The notes: generated by a model not told the origin, from the sequence alone. Counted from the stretch's first letter, positions 45,838 to 56,039 are shown. The stretch: 64,000 nucleotides of DNA from Streptacidiphilus sp. PB12-B1b (GCF_014084125.1 NZ_CP048405.1:1736001-1800000); one strand, 5' to 3'. Translations and numbers: made by a program.

Positions 45838-46104
45838 GTGCTTCGGGTCGGTGTAGACGCCGACGAGGCCGGTGCCCTCGCAGGCGATGCCGGTCTCCTC
45901 CGCCGTCTCGCGGACGGCTGCCTGAACCAGGGACTCGCCGAGACCGATCGCCCCTCCGGGAAGGGCTCAGTTGCCGTTGTCCGTCCGGCGGATCATCAGA
46001 AGTTGGCCCTGCTCGTTGGGTACGACGACGTTGACGGCCGGGACTCGGCTGTTCGCGGCGGGGGCCATCGGGTCGTCGCCGTAGTAGTCGATCCTGTTCG
46101 GCAT
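45838..46104 (-). pseudogene. NUDIX hydrolase, nonsense-mutated and 3'-truncated
   Basis: It starts MPNRIDYYGDDPMAPAANSR and runs to RRTDNGN, where TGA (45967-45969) stands in place of the TGG tryptophan expected before ALPGGAIGLGES. Beyond the stop, the same frame has an intact Nudix box, GGAIGLGESLVQAAVRETAE then ETGI (G-x5-E-x7-R-E-x2-E-E). Homology ends at YTDPKH, about 60 codons before the usual end. Such genes often accompany XRE regulators in Streptomyces. Both lesions make an active enzyme unlikely. Confidence 0.75.
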
Positions 46105-46218
46105 CGCGGCATCACTCCAAGGGTTCGCGCTGTCCCAGGTCCATTCGAGGCTGCCCTGTGCTGGGACTGTCGGGATCCTCGATTTTGGCATCACCCGTCT
46201 CGCGGAGGAGGTCCGGGT

Positions 46219-46296
46219 ATGACCAGACCTACACGGGCCCACTTACCTGATAGTCACGATTCGCCGGTGCGTGCACGGAGTTCGGCACTACGGTGA
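46219..46296 (+). CDS. Possible 25-residue leader peptide upstream of the XRE regulator
   Basis: An ATG seven bases after GGAGGAGG, the best ribosome site in the area, opens MTRPTRAHLPDSHDSPVRAR and five further residues before TGA. It ends 42 bases before the regulator start. It may be a translated leader or chance. Confidence 0.3.
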   Translation: MTRPTRAHLPDSHDSPVRARSSALR

Positions 46297-46338
46297 TGGC
46301 GCGACAGTTCGCAGGTTCCGGAAGCGTATGGACCCGGG

Positions 46339-47691
46339 ATGGGGGCGCGGATGCCATTCAAGGCACGAGAGATCGACCCAGCGGGGTCGGCACGGGCGCG
46401 GCTGGGCGCCCGACTGCGTCGCCTGCGGACGGAGCACGGGATAAGTCAGGCTCGGCTCGGCCTGCTGATCCACTCCAGTGCGGATCAGGTGCGCCGGGTC
46501 GAGGCTACGGAGAGGATTCCGTCGTGGGAATTCGTGGTCGCTTGTGATCGGGCGCTGCGTGCTGACGGGGCGTTGACCTCATTGTGGCCGGCGGTCGCGG
46601 CGGAGCGAGAACGTACGAGGACGAGGAACAATCGTGCGGTGGCCCCTCGCCCGGTGCGGTTCATCCCCGAGGCGTCCGAGACGCTGATCGACATATGGGC
46701 TGCCTCCGCGTCCGGCTCCGATCTAGGTGCCGGGCCGGCGAGGGCTGGCGAGGGCTTGTTGTGGGTGACAGAGCAGGATCTCGCGGTGGCCCAGGACACG
46801 TTGGGTATGTTCCGGCAACTCGATCACGCTCACGGGGCCGGCCGGTTCGCGGGTCATCTGGCTGCCTATGTCGACGATGAACTCGCCCAGTTGCTTGCTC
46901 GGCCGGCCGCCAGCGATCTCGTCGCTCGGTCGCGGGGCCTGGTAGCGGCGGAGTTCTTGGAATTAGCGGGCTACCAAGCGGTGGACGCCGGGCGGCCTGG
47001 TGGAGCCCAGGACTACTACCAGCGAGCATTGAACATGTCGGCCCAATCCGGCGACCGGTGCTACGGCGCGTATCTCGTGGCCGTGAACCTTGGTCATCTG
47101 GCTTTGCACTGCGAGCACCCGGACATCGCCCTGAGGTGGGCGCGAGCAGCCGGGGACGGCGCGGGAACGGCCGCGAGCCCGGGGACGCGGGCGGCGATCC
47201 TCGCTGTGGAGGCGCGGGCTCAGGCCCGTATGGGAGAGGAGATCGCGACGACGCGCTTGCTGGTCCGGGCCGAGGAGTTGCTGGACTCAGCGGTTCCCCA
47301 GGATGAGCCTGCGTGGATCGGGTATTTCACCCGGGCGTATCTGGCGGACGAGATCGCCCACTGCCTGCATGATCTAGGTCGGGCACCGGCCGCGCGGGTG
47401 GAGGTGGCGGATGCACTAGATGGTGTGGGTGCCTCACATGTCCGACGACTGGCCATTGACGCGGCACTGTTGGCTTCGACGTGGCTGCGCTCGGGTGAGG
47501 TGGAGCAAGCCTGCGCGGTTGCGCGGGAGGCTGTCGGCTACGCGGCTCGTACTTCCTCCGGACGGTGCGTGCAGCGCGTTGCCCAGTTCATGGGCGAACT
47601 CGCTTCCTATGCCGATCTTCCTCCTGTCATCGAGTTGGATGCGTATGTGCGCGAGATTCTTCCAGCCGCGATCGCGAGTGTTCCGGGCTGA
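46339..47691 (+). CDS. XRE-family regulator with TPR-like C-terminal region
   Basis: The protein has 450 residues. The N-terminal helix-turn-helix (about residues 18-75) reads RLGARLRRLRTEHGISQARL, then GLLIHSSADQVRRVEATERI and PSWEFVVACDRALRADGAL. The remaining 350 residues are helical repeats of TPR type (YYQRALNMSAQSGDRCYGAY, ALRWARAAGDGAG, AVAREAVGYAARTSSGR). This is the common Streptomyces architecture of peptide- or signal-sensing regulators. An internal ATG at 46351 (MPFKARE) with GGGGGCG before it is an alternative start. Its target is unknown; the large ATPase and the broken NUDIX gene are next to it. Confidence 0.8.
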   Translation: MGARMPFKAREIDPAGSARARLGARLRRLRTEHGISQARLGLLIHSSADQVRRVEATERIPSWEFVVACDRALRADGALTSLWPAVAAERERTRTRNNRAVAPRPVRFIPEASETLIDIWAASASGSDLGAGPARAGEGLLWVTEQDLAVAQDTLGMFRQLDHAHGAGRFAGHLAAYVDDELAQLLARPAASDLVARSRGLVAAEFLELAGYQAVDAGRPGGAQDYYQRALNMSAQSGDRCYGAYLVAVNLGHLALHCEHPDIALRWARAAGDGAGTAASPGTRAAILAVEARAQARMGEEIATTRLLVRAEELLDSAVPQDEPAWIGYFTRAYLADEIAHCLHDLGRAPAARVEVADALDGVGASHVRRLAIDAALLASTWLRSGEVEQACAVAREAVGYAARTSSGRCVQRVAQFMGELASYADLPPVIELDAYVREILPAAIASVPG

Positions 47692-47717
47692 CGCGTCTCG
47701 TGACCCATGCCCGCTGG

Positions 47718-49550
47718 TCATGTCATGCGTGCGTCAGTGAAGCGGGAGTAGAAGTCCGCTTCGGCCTCCAGGGCGCGGCGGAGGCTTTCCGGTGCGGACA
47801 AGTAGTGGCCGACGCCGTCGAGGAAGAGGGCCTGGTGGCTGGCATCACGCTCGTGCAGGGCTGCGGCGAGGTCGCGGGCTTCCTGGACGGGGGCGATCGC
47901 GTCGGCGGTGCCGTGGATGAGCAGGACGGGCAGGCGGATCTCCTCGGCGCGGACTGCCCCGGCGGGTCCGGCAAGGATCGTGGCGTGGGGGCGCTGGAAG
48001 CGCGGTGCTGTGGTGGCCCAGCGGGCGGGGTCGATGATCGCGGAGGTGGCGGTGACGGCAGTGAACGGCGACTCGGCCCTGCACGCGGCCTGTAGTGCGG
48101 TGTAGCCGCCGGCGCTGGCACCGGTGAGGAAGACCGCACCGGCCCGGGCGGTGGCGTTGGCGACGAGATAGTCGGCGACGTCGGCGCAGTCCTGGACGTC
48201 ATAGCTGCCCCAGTGGCCGTGGAGTGCCTGGCGGAATGCGCGGCCCAGTCCGGTGCTACCGCGGTAGGCCACGTCGGCGACAGCGAAGCCCCGGCTGGTG
48301 AAGAACTGCACAGTCCAGTCAAGGCGCTGCGGGACGTCATCGGTCGGCCCTGGATGGGCACGCACCAGTAGTGGAACCGGTACGGGTCCGGGCGCCTTCG
48401 GTTGCTGCGGCAATCGGGGTGCGTGGACTGCTTGGGGCATGTGGAGCAGGTAGTGGATCTGTTGCCCGCCGCGTTCTAGGGTCTGGAGCTGGGGCGGGCA
48501 GACCGGAGGACTCGGGCGGCTCGGGTTGCTTGAGAGTCGAATGGGCTCGGGGCCCGCGACAGGGTCGGCCAGCAGCACTGCGGGCGCGATCACGGGCGTG
48601 CTGGCGATCACGGCCAGCTGCTGTCCGAGGGTGGCCAGATAGGGCTTGACTGAGGTGAGGTCAGGCCAGGGCCGGGTGATTCGGCCGTCGCGTTCCACAA
48701 CGACGACCTCACTGCGCAGGCCGTGGTGGATCGTCATCGCCATCCGTCCACTGGGCAGAAAGGCGTAGGACTGGTACCCGCCCTCCCACGGTGCGGATGC
48801 GCAATCCTGGGGCATCGGCGCGAGGGCGGTCGGTTGTTCGCCGTTCCAGCGGTAGAGGTTCCACCAACCTGTTCGGTCGGAAAGGAAGTGGAGTGTCCCG
48901 TCCGGTCCCCACGCGGGTTCGACGACGGACTCGCTTGGGCCTCCGGCGAGGACTTTGCCGGGGCCGAGTTCGCCGTCGTGGTGGTACTCGGTGAGAAGCA
49001 GTCGACTGATGTCCCAGGGCATGCTGTCGACGTCCCACTCCAGATAGGCCAGAGCGCGGCCGTGCAGGCGGGGGGCAGCGAGAGAGCCTGGGGAACGGAC
49101 CAGGGTGCGAACGCTGCGGTCGTGCGGGTTGATCTCGATGATCTCGTCGCCGTCGTCCTTCCCGCGCACGGCCAGCAGCCGACCGTCGACGGCATGCAGG
49201 TCGCCGTAAAGGTAGTCGTCTTCGGCTGCGGGAACGCGGGTGTGGCTGGACACCTGATCAAGATGGTGGATCTTGCTGTCCTCGGCTCCGACAACCCAGA
49301 TTCCCTCTGCGTCCACTGCGTGGTTCCCGCCGCCGTAGGCGTGCAGCCAGCCGCCCACAGGCAGCGACAGCGGAGTCGCCGCGCGGGCACCGGTAGCGGA
49401 GGTCCAGCGCATGAGGCGCGTGACTCCCGCATGGGCCGAATCGCTCTGAAGCCACCACAATGCGCCTTCTGCCGAGCCGAGTTCGTCAACCGAGATCCGC
49501 TTGTCCGCGACCCATGCCGCATCCAGCGGGCCCTGCTGCAGGTCAGTCAT
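47718..49550 (-). CDS. S9-family prolyl oligopeptidase
   Basis: The 610-residue protein has an N-terminal beta-propeller (WWLQSDSAHAGVTRLMRWTS, DGTLHFLSDRTGWWNLYRWN) and a C-terminal hydrolase domain with Ser in FLTGASAGGYTALQAACRA, Asp in LLIHGTADAIAPVQEA and His in LDGVGHYLSAPESL. VRAHPGPTDDVPQRLDWTVQ provides the oxyanion loop and GFAVADVAYRGSTGLGRAFR is typical of acylaminoacyl-peptidase-like S9C enzymes. It has no signal peptide, so it acts in the cytoplasm on short peptides. An AGGAGG lies 12 bases before the ATG. Confidence 0.85.
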   Translation of the reverse strand: MTDLQQGPLDAAWVADKRISVDELGSAEGALWWLQSDSAHAGVTRLMRWTSATGARAATPLSLPVGGWLHAYGGGNHAVDAEGIWVVGAEDSKIHHLDQVSSHTRVPAAEDDYLYGDLHAVDGRLLAVRGKDDGDEIIEINPHDRSVRTLVRSPGSLAAPRLHGRALAYLEWDVDSMPWDISRLLLTEYHHDGELGPGKVLAGGPSESVVEPAWGPDGTLHFLSDRTGWWNLYRWNGEQPTALAPMPQDCASAPWEGGYQSYAFLPSGRMAMTIHHGLRSEVVVVERDGRITRPWPDLTSVKPYLATLGQQLAVIASTPVIAPAVLLADPVAGPEPIRLSSNPSRPSPPVCPPQLQTLERGGQQIHYLLHMPQAVHAPRLPQQPKAPGPVPVPLLVRAHPGPTDDVPQRLDWTVQFFTSRGFAVADVAYRGSTGLGRAFRQALHGHWGSYDVQDCADVADYLVANATARAGAVFLTGASAGGYTALQAACRAESPFTAVTATSAIIDPARWATTAPRFQRPHATILAGPAGAVRAEEIRLPVLLIHGTADAIAPVQEARDLAAALHERDASHQALFLDGVGHYLSAPESLRRALEAEADFYSRFTDARMT

Positions 49551-49746
49551 CAGGTCCCTGCCTCCTGAGAAGAGCGTCCCGGCTCCGACCGTACCGCGCG
49601 AGTGGTGACGTGCGGACAACGATGTTGTCCGCAGACAGCCGCTGGCTGAATATGAGCAGCCGAATCCAACCTGGAGACAGCCGGGCCGTCCATGTGTCCG
49701 TGCGTTCGCTGATTGTGGCGGAGAGTGGGCGAGAGGAGCAGGGTTG

Positions 49747-50202
49747 ATGTCACAGGACACAACGACGGGCTCGAGGGAGGCGATCACTCAGGCCTCTGTA
49801 TCCAAACAGTTCCTGGACTCCCCGAGCTTTCGGTGTGAGCTCACGGTCGGCCTGAGCGCCGCACCGAGCGCACGCAGCCTGCTGCGGGAGCGGTTCGCTG
49901 GTTGCGTGCCACAGGACACGCTTGCGGATGCCGATTTGGTGCTCACCGAACTGATTGCCAACGCTGTCAATGCCTCCCCGGTCTCGGTATCGCTCGGGTT
50001 GCTCGTCCACCTGGTCGCATCGGGCCTGCTGATCAGCGTGTTTGACCAGTCCTCCGGCGTGCCCCGCCTGAAGTGTCCTGACCCGCTGGAACTGGATGAG
50101 GGCGGTCGCGGCCTGCTCCTCGTCGCGGAGTTGTCGCAGGCATGGGGATGGCATCCGGTTGCTACCGGAAAAGTGGTCTGGGTGATGCTCTCCCTACCGT
50201 GA
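49747..50202 (+). CDS. Histidine-kinase-like ATPase (anti-sigma factor type)
   Basis: The 151-residue protein is a single HATPase_c domain of the RsbW/SpoIIAB-like group that is abundant in Streptomyces. The N-box is ADADLVLTELIANAVNASPV with Glu and Asn. A short G1 box is DQSSGVPRLKC, and the G2 region is EGGRGLLLVAELSQAWGWHP. Such proteins bind and inhibit a partner sigma factor or anti-anti-sigma factor, but none is next to it. The ATG follows GGAG by eight bases; TTG at 49744 is an alternative. Confidence 0.8.
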   Translation: MSQDTTTGSREAITQASVSKQFLDSPSFRCELTVGLSAAPSARSLLRERFAGCVPQDTLADADLVLTELIANAVNASPVSVSLGLLVHLVASGLLISVFDQSSGVPRLKCPDPLELDEGGRGLLLVAELSQAWGWHPVATGKVVWVMLSLP

Positions 50203-50265
50203 GCCAACTGGGCGCTCCCAGGCTCGGCGGATCAGTCGTCGTCTCCTAGAGAGGGCAGTCACCGG

Positions 50266-51225
50266 CTAGCGGCCCTTAACTCTGGCTCCTCGAAGCCGCT
50301 CCAAGGTCCGCCAACCCCGTTTGAGCACAACGTGATTGCCGGAGGCGTTGCCCCAGCTGAGGTTGAACAGGGCTGTGAGCACGGCGAATCCGGGTTCGGC
50401 TGTCACCTCGGCGAGAGTGAGTGTGCGTCCGTAGCCATCCAGGAAGGCCGCACGGAGTTCGGGGTGGCCGTCCCACATGCCGCCTCCGTACTCGATACGG
50501 ATGAAGTCCCGAACAGCAGGTCGCCAGGCGCTACGTTCGAAGTCGAGCAGGCCAAGCGAAGCCCCCGCAGGCGAGAGGACGAACTGGTGCTGCCAGAGGT
50601 CCCCGTGGGTGGGTACCTGGGGCAGCTCTGGCAATACAGTGTCCAGGTCGGCCGCTAGGCCCAGGACCAGATCCTCGTCCGAACGGCTGAGCATTCCAGA
50701 GATACCGGCGAGTCGTTCTGCGGCCAGGGCGGTGCCGGTGACGGTGGGTGGCCCATGACGGGCGGGCTCAGCTTCGTGGAAGCTGCGCAACAACGTCCCC
50801 GCGCGAAGGTAGACGGTCCGGGCAAGAACGGGCTCCAGGTGGTCAGCGCCCAGCGGACGCCCCGGCAGTTCGCTCAGCAGGACACATCGCGTCTGCTCGT
50901 CAGCGGCCAGGAGGAATGGGGCATGGCCGGTTTCCAGCGCCGGTGTCCATTGCTGATAGGCATGGACTTCGCGCTGGTGAAGCAGTGCGGTGTGATGCCG
51001 CTTGGCGTAGAACGAGGTGCCGTCGGCACTGGTCACGCGGTAGACAGTGGAACCGACTCGCGGCCAGGAGAAGTTGCGCACCCGCACGATGTGCCGACCG
51101 TGCGTAGCCGCCAGGGAGGCCAGATCAGCGGGGAGAACGTCCCCCGGGTCTGCGCTGTGGCGTTGCTCCGTTGGCGGTGTTGAGATCCAGTTGGACTGGT
51201 GTTGTTCGAGGTGCTGTGGTGCCAT
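50266..51225 (-). CDS. Aminoglycoside phosphotransferase-family kinase
   Basis: The 319-residue protein has the APH/choline-kinase fold: [18 protein letters not shown] with the ATP lysine, [11 protein letters not shown] as hinge, the catalytic loop [15 protein letters not shown] and the metal-binding [13 protein letters not shown]. The usual HGDxxxxN asparagine is replaced (HGDLWQHQ), which may reduce or alter activity. The substrate is not predictable; small hydroxylated metabolites are typical. It is divergent from valS. Confidence 0.78.
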   Translation of the reverse strand: MAPQHLEQHQSNWISTPPTEQRHSADPGDVLPADLASLAATHGRHIVRVRNFSWPRVGSTVYRVTSADGTSFYAKRHHTALLHQREVHAYQQWTPALETGHAPFLLAADEQTRCVLLSELPGRPLGADHLEPVLARTVYLRAGTLLRSFHEAEPARHGPPTVTGTALAAERLAGISGMLSRSDEDLVLGLAADLDTVLPELPQVPTHGDLWQHQFVLSPAGASLGLLDFERSAWRPAVRDFIRIEYGGGMWDGHPELRAAFLDGYGRTLTLAEVTAEPGFAVLTALFNLSWGNASGNHVVLKRGWRTLERLRGARVKGR

Positions 51226-51461
51226 GGCGATTCGTGGCCTTTTTTCTTGATTCCCCGTTTCACGGGGGAATGTCTTCTAGTCGGATGTGCGTTCTGGTGG
51301 TCGCGTGCTGTGCGCCAATTCGGCCTGTGCGCATGCTGTCCCTGCTCAGCACTCGTGCCGATTGCCCCGTGTGCGTGCTGGCCACGCCTCCGCGCGGGCC
51401 GAACACACGGAGCAACGTCAAGATCACGGCGCGCGCAGGGATGGGTGGGGAGCGCCGTAGA

Positions 51462-54107
51462 ATGGCCGTCGTGACCGACAACACTCAGAAGCCCCCCGCC
51501 TCCGGCCCGGACCGAGGCGGCATTGACCTGCCCACCCAGTACGCGCCGGCCGAGGTAGAGGGGAAGCTCTATGAGGGTTGGGTAGAACGCGGCTACTTCG
51601 AGGCCGACGCGGGGAGCGAGAAGCCCCCGTACGTCGTCGTCATCCCTCCGCCGAACGTCACGGGTTCCCTGCACCTGGGCCACGCCTTCGAGCACACGTT
51701 GATCGACGCGCTGACCCGCCGCAAGCGCATGCAGGGCTTCGAGACCCTGTGGCAGCCCGGCATGGACCACGCCGGCATCGCCACCCAGAACGTCGTCGAG
51801 CGGGAGCTGGCGAAGGAGGGGAAGTCGCGCCACGACCTGGGCCGGGAGGCCTTCGTCGAGCGCGTGTGGAAGTGGAAGGCGGAGTCCGGCGGCCAGATCG
51901 CCGGCCAGATGCGGCGCCTGGGTGACGGTGTGGCCTGGAACCGGGACCGTTTCACCATGGACGAGGGACTGTCCGCCGCCGTCCAGACCATCTTCAAGAA
52001 GCTCTACGACGACGAGCTCATCTACCGGGCCGAGCGGATCATCAACTGGTGTCCGCGCTGCCTGACGGCGATCTCCGACATCGAGGTGGACTACCAGGAG
52101 GACGACGGAGAACTCGTCTCCATCCGCTACGGCGAGGGCGAAGAGTCCGTGGTCGTGGCCACCACCCGCGCCGAGACCCTGCTCGGTGACACCGCCGTCG
52201 CCGTCCACCCTGACGACGAGCGCTACGCCGGACTCATCGGCAAGCAGATCAAGCTCCCGCTCACCGACCGCAGCATCCCCGTCGTCGCCGACGAGCATGT
52301 CGACCCGCAGTTCGGCACCGGGGCAGTGAAGGTCACCCCGGCCCACGACCCCAACGACTTCGCGATCGGCCAGCGCCACGACCTGCCGATGCTCTCGGTC
52401 CTGGACGAGCGCGGCGTCATCACCGCCCACGGCCCCTTCGAGGGCCTGGACCGGTTCGAGGCCCGCTCCGCGATCGTGGCCGCGCTGCGCGCCGACGGCC
52501 GCATCGTCGCGGAGAAGCGCCCCTACGTGCACTCCGTCGGCCATTGCTCGCGCTGCAAGACCACATTGGAGCCGCGACTGTCCATGCAGTGGTGGGTCAA
52601 GGTGGAGCCGCTGGCCAAGGCCGCCGGCGACGCGGTGCGCGACGGAAGCGTCAGCATCCACCCGCAGGACATGGAGAAGCGCTACTTCGACTGGGTCGAC
52701 AACCTGCACGACTGGTGCATCTCGCGCCAGCTCTGGTGGGGACACCGGATCCCGGTCTGGTACGGGCCGCAGGGAGAGACCGTCTGCGTGGGCCCCGGCG
52801 AGGAGCCGCCCACCGGAGAGGGCTGGGCCCAGGACACCGACGTGCTCGACACGTGGTTCTCCTCCGGACTGTGGCCGTTCTCCACCATGGGCTGGCCCGA
52901 GACGACCGAGGACCTCAGCCGGTTCTACCCGAACTCCGTCCTGGTCACAGGCTACGACCTGCTGTTCTTCTGGATCGCCCGGATGATGATGTTCGGCCTG
53001 TACGCCATGGACGGGCAGCCGCCGTTCCGTGAGATCGTCCTGCACGGAATGGTCCGCGACGAGCACGGCAAGAAGATGTCGAAGTCGTTCGGCAACACCG
53101 TCAATCCGCTGGACTGGATGGACAAGTACGGCTCGGACGCGGTGCGCTTCACCCTTTCCAAGGGCGCCAATCCCGGCACCGACGTCCCGATCGGCGAGGA
53201 CTGGGTCCAGGCGTCCCGCAACTTCGCCAACAAGATCTGGAACGCGACCCGGTTCGCGCTGATGAACGGCGCGACGACCGAGGGCGACCTGCCGTCCCCC
53301 GACCAGCTGTCCGCAACGGACCGCTGGATCCTGTCCCGGCTGAACACGGTCCTCGCCGAGACCGACGCCTTCTACGACGACTACCAGTTCGCGAAGCTCT
53401 CCGACGGCCTGTACCACTTCGCCTGGGACGAGGTCTTCGACTGGTACGTGGAACTCTCCAAGACCGCCTTCTTCGCGGGCGGCGAGCAGGCCGCGGTCTC
53501 CGGCCGGGTCCTGGGCGAGGTCCTGGACGTGACTCTGCGCCTGCTGCACCCGATCATGCCGTTCGTCACCGAGACCCTGTGGACCACCCTGACGGGCAGG
53601 GAGTCCGTCGTCATCGCGGACTGGCCGATCGACAGCGGATTCCGCGACCTGGCCGCCGAGCGGGAGATCGCTGCCCTGCAGCAGGTGATCACGGAGGTCC
53701 GCAGGTTCCGTGCCGACCAGGGCCTCCAGCCGGCCCAGAAGGTCCCCGCGCGGCTCGACCTGGCCGGCACCGCTCTGGCTCCGCATGAGGCCGCGATCCG
53801 ACAGTTGCTGCGTCTGCTGCCGACCGGCGATACGTTCAGCGCCACCGCCACGCTTCCGGTCGCGGGCGCCACTGTGGCCCTGGACCTGTCCGGTGTCATC
53901 GACCTCGATGCAGAGCGCCGACGCCTGACCAAGGACCTCACGGCTGCGGAGAGCGAGAAGCGCCAGGCCCTGGCGAAGCTCAGTAACGAGGCGTTCCTCG
54001 CCAAAGCCCCCGACGCGGTTGTGGACAAGATCCGAGGACGTCTGTCCAAGGCCGAGCAGGACATCACGCGTCTGCAGGGACAACTGGACAACCTCCCGCC
54101 TGCGTAG
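51462..54107 (+). CDS. valS: Valyl-tRNA synthetase
   Basis: The 881-residue class I synthetase charges tRNA-Val. The HIGH motif is in [18 protein letters not shown], the editing (CP1) domain includes [20 protein letters not shown] and [17 protein letters not shown], and the KMSKS loop is [20 protein letters not shown]. The C-terminus has the valine-specific coiled-coil arm ([20 protein letters not shown] and on to the end). The ATG at 51462 is nine bases from GGGGAG. A GTG at 51471, giving VTDN as in many Streptomyces, is an alternative start. It is flanked by accessory genes and is not beside folC, the usual neighbour. Confidence 0.93.
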   Translation: MAVVTDNTQKPPASGPDRGGIDLPTQYAPAEVEGKLYEGWVERGYFEADAGSEKPPYVVVIPPPNVTGSLHLGHAFEHTLIDALTRRKRMQGFETLWQPGMDHAGIATQNVVERELAKEGKSRHDLGREAFVERVWKWKAESGGQIAGQMRRLGDGVAWNRDRFTMDEGLSAAVQTIFKKLYDDELIYRAERIINWCPRCLTAISDIEVDYQEDDGELVSIRYGEGEESVVVATTRAETLLGDTAVAVHPDDERYAGLIGKQIKLPLTDRSIPVVADEHVDPQFGTGAVKVTPAHDPNDFAIGQRHDLPMLSVLDERGVITAHGPFEGLDRFEARSAIVAALRADGRIVAEKRPYVHSVGHCSRCKTTLEPRLSMQWWVKVEPLAKAAGDAVRDGSVSIHPQDMEKRYFDWVDNLHDWCISRQLWWGHRIPVWYGPQGETVCVGPGEEPPTGEGWAQDTDVLDTWFSSGLWPFSTMGWPETTEDLSRFYPNSVLVTGYDLLFFWIARMMMFGLYAMDGQPPFREIVLHGMVRDEHGKKMSKSFGNTVNPLDWMDKYGSDAVRFTLSKGANPGTDVPIGEDWVQASRNFANKIWNATRFALMNGATTEGDLPSPDQLSATDRWILSRLNTVLAETDAFYDDYQFAKLSDGLYHFAWDEVFDWYVELSKTAFFAGGEQAAVSGRVLGEVLDVTLRLLHPIMPFVTETLWTTLTGRESVVIADWPIDSGFRDLAAEREIAALQQVITEVRRFRADQGLQPAQKVPARLDLAGTALAPHEAAIRQLLRLLPTGDTFSATATLPVAGATVALDLSGVIDLDAERRRLTKDLTAAESEKRQALAKLSNEAFLAKAPDAVVDKIRGRLSKAEQDITRLQGQLDNLPPA

Positions 54108-54122
54108 TCGGTGGCGGATGCC

Positions 54123-54154
54123 GGTGGGGTCCGTGGCCGATCACGGACCCCACC
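54123..54154 (+). terminator. Terminator of valS
   Basis: GGTGGGGTCCGTG (54123-54135) pairs with CACGGACCCCACC (54142-54154) over a 6-base loop, 15 bases after the valS stop. Confidence 0.85.
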
Positions 54155-54190
54155 TCGATCATTGGTACGGGTGCAGCGATCCCGCGCGAA

Positions 54191-54220
54191 GCGAGGCGGC
54201 CACAGCTGTGGCCGCCTCGC
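54191..54220. terminator. 30-base perfect palindrome, probable bidirectional terminator
   Basis: GCGAGGCGGCCACAG is followed at once by its complement CTGTGGCCGCCTCGC, a 15-base arm with no spacer. It lies between convergent valS and the GT2 gene, 36 bases after the first stem-loop. It could also extrude as a cruciform. Confidence 0.72.
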
Positions 54221-54315
54221 CGGTACCTGCGTGTCTGCGCGCTGGATCAGGCGCGGCACCTGCGAACGAACTCTGTCTGCCGAGTGCGGCTCCTCTCCCC
54301 AGCCCCAGGCATCGC

Positions 54316-55254
54316 CTACGGGATACCAAGGTGTTCATACGGGCTCGGGAGTCCGAACTGCCGCTGGCGGGCGACTTCGAGGGCCTGCTCCAGGTCGAAC
54401 TTGGCCATGCGCAGTAGGTCTTCGAGTCGGGACGGTTTCCGTGCCAGTACCTTGTGAGCGATGTCCTGGGCGGTGTCGTTGGTGCAGAGGCGATCTTGGA
54501 ATAGGTCGAGATTCTGCTCCACAACGAGGGTGGTCATGGCGAGCTCGGACGCCTCGGCCCTGGAGACGCGGTGGCTGGATGCGTGCATCCGGTAGTGGTG
54601 GAACGGCCCCGGCACGCAGGCGATGCCGTTGCCCAAGCCGCGCCGGAACCTGCCGCCGAGGATGTTGACCGCAAACCCCCAGTCGCCCCACTTCAGCACC
54701 CGCGGGTCGTACAGGCCCCCGGCTACCGCATCCTGACGGCGGCAGACGATCGATGTCGGAACGTGGTGCTTGCCCAGTACCAGGTCCTCCCGGCAGGGGT
54801 AGGAGGAGATGGTGTAGCCGTTGAAGCCGTCGATCATCCACGACATCGTGTGCACGAACGCCAGATCCTCATCGGCGCGGAGGAGATCGATGGCTCTGTC
54901 CGGGTACGAGCCGCTTGCGAGTAGTTCCCGATCGGTCGCCAGACGGTCGTCGGCGTCGAGTTGCATGATGAACGCGTACCGTGCGGCCTCGATGCCGGTG
55001 TTCCGGGCACTGTGGTGCCCGCGGCGCCTCAGTGACCGCAACACCCGCACTCCGGGCATGGCGCGGGATGCCGTGATCGCGCGGAGCGTGTCCGCGTCGT
55101 CGGATCCGTCGTCCACGACCAGAATTTCGCTCGGGCAGTTCAGGGGTTGTGCCAGTAGCGACAGCACGGCGTCGCGCAGGTAGCCACCGGAATTGAAGCA
55201 GGGAACGACGAAGCTGATCCCCTCGGGCACGGAAGGTTCGACGGCTGGTGTCAT
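54316..55254 (-). CDS. Glycosyltransferase family 2
   Basis: The 312-residue GT-A enzyme has GISFVVPCFNSGGYLRDAVL at the start, the nucleotide-binding EILVVDDGSDDADTLRAI, HHSARNTGIEAARYAFIMQL and the metal-binding DADD (QLDADDRLATDREL). WGDWGFAVNILGG supplies the ED-type region. No membrane helix is seen, so it acts in the cytoplasm on an unknown acceptor. The ATG overlaps the stop of the upstream methyltransferase (ATGA at 55251-55254), so the two are coupled. Confidence 0.82.
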   Translation of the reverse strand: MTPAVEPSVPEGISFVVPCFNSGGYLRDAVLSLLAQPLNCPSEILVVDDGSDDADTLRAITASRAMPGVRVLRSLRRRGHHSARNTGIEAARYAFIMQLDADDRLATDRELLASGSYPDRAIDLLRADEDLAFVHTMSWMIDGFNGYTISSYPCREDLVLGKHHVPTSIVCRRQDAVAGGLYDPRVLKWGDWGFAVNILGGRFRRGLGNGIACVPGPFHHYRMHASSHRVSRAEASELAMTTLVVEQNLDLFQDRLCTNDTAQDIAHKVLARKPSRLEDLLRMAKFDLEQALEVARQRQFGLPSPYEHLGIP

Positions 55255-55955
55255 CGTGTGGGTCCTTCCGGTTCGGATACCTTCCGTACAGCGACAGCGA
55301 CGGCCCGCGTGGCCTCGAAGCAGTTGCGCCCGGTCAGGCTGTCCTGCTCGGTGTGGTCTTCGAGGGACACTGAGAGATCCCAGTCCTCGTAGACCTCCTG
55401 CAGTAACCGCCGGAGCGCATCGATTGAGTAGTCGGCCTCCCCTTCGATCTCCACGGGTTCACCGGTGCGGTTGGTGCGTCGTATATCGGTGAACACCTCC
55501 AGGTAGTGGATGTTGCGAGAGCAGGACGCGGCGACGGCTCGGTTCAGCAGATCCGCGACCTGCGGCTTGGCGAGGTAGTGCAGGACGTCCTTGGCGACCA
55601 GGAGGCCGAACTCCTGGTCGAACGCGAAGTGCTCGACCAGCCCCTCCCTGACGTCTACGCGTCCGGCAGTGCGGCCCAGGCTGCGTAGGCGGCCCCAGAG
55701 CCCGGCGCAAGGGACCTGGTCGACTGCCAGAACGTCGAAGCCCGACTGCGCCAGGGCGATGGTGTGAGCGCCGGCTCCGTAGCCGAGGTCGACCGCCGAG
55801 CGCGGAGTGTCCCGCCCAGCGGAGGCGAGGACGCTCCGGAATGCCTCGGAGACCGGAGCCTGCAGGTGCTCGACTGTGTCCTTGCTGCCCTCGATGGCTT
55901 CGGTGTAGAAGGCGCGGACAGAGTCGCGGGAACGAATGATCGTCACATGAACCAT
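55251..55955 (-). CDS. Class I SAM-dependent methyltransferase
   Basis: The 234-residue protein shows motif I SAVDLGYGAGAHTIALAQSG (with Tyr in place of the usual Cys/Gly), VLAVDQVPCAG for the ribose acid, VREGLVEHFAFDQEFGLLVA and KDVLHYLAKPQVADLLNRAV. It is TehB-like. The ATG lacks a strong ribosome site; GTG at 55946 is an alternative. It lies 84 bases downstream of the Gfo/Idh-type gene and overlaps the GT2 gene, forming a three-gene leftward unit. Confidence 0.77.
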   Translation of the reverse strand: MVHVTIIRSRDSVRAFYTEAIEGSKDTVEHLQAPVSEAFRSVLASAGRDTPRSAVDLGYGAGAHTIALAQSGFDVLAVDQVPCAGLWGRLRSLGRTAGRVDVREGLVEHFAFDQEFGLLVAKDVLHYLAKPQVADLLNRAVAASCSRNIHYLEVFTDIRRTNRTGEPVEIEGEADYSIDALRRLLQEVYEDWDLSVSLEDHTEQDSLTGRNCFEATRAVAVAVRKVSEPEGPTR

Positions 55956-56039
55956 CCCAGGGTTGATTTTGCGGGTATGTGCGGTCTCTGGCCGGTGGCG
56001 ATGGAGAACGCTTCGGAGTTGCGCTGCCGCGCAGGGCCG

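Noticed and set aside
51249-51273. Hairpin ATTCCCC / GGGGAAT upstream of valS as a T-box or attenuator
   Set aside because: No T-box core sequence, specifier loop or antiterminator is visible; the T-run lies on the wrong side for a terminator of either neighbour.
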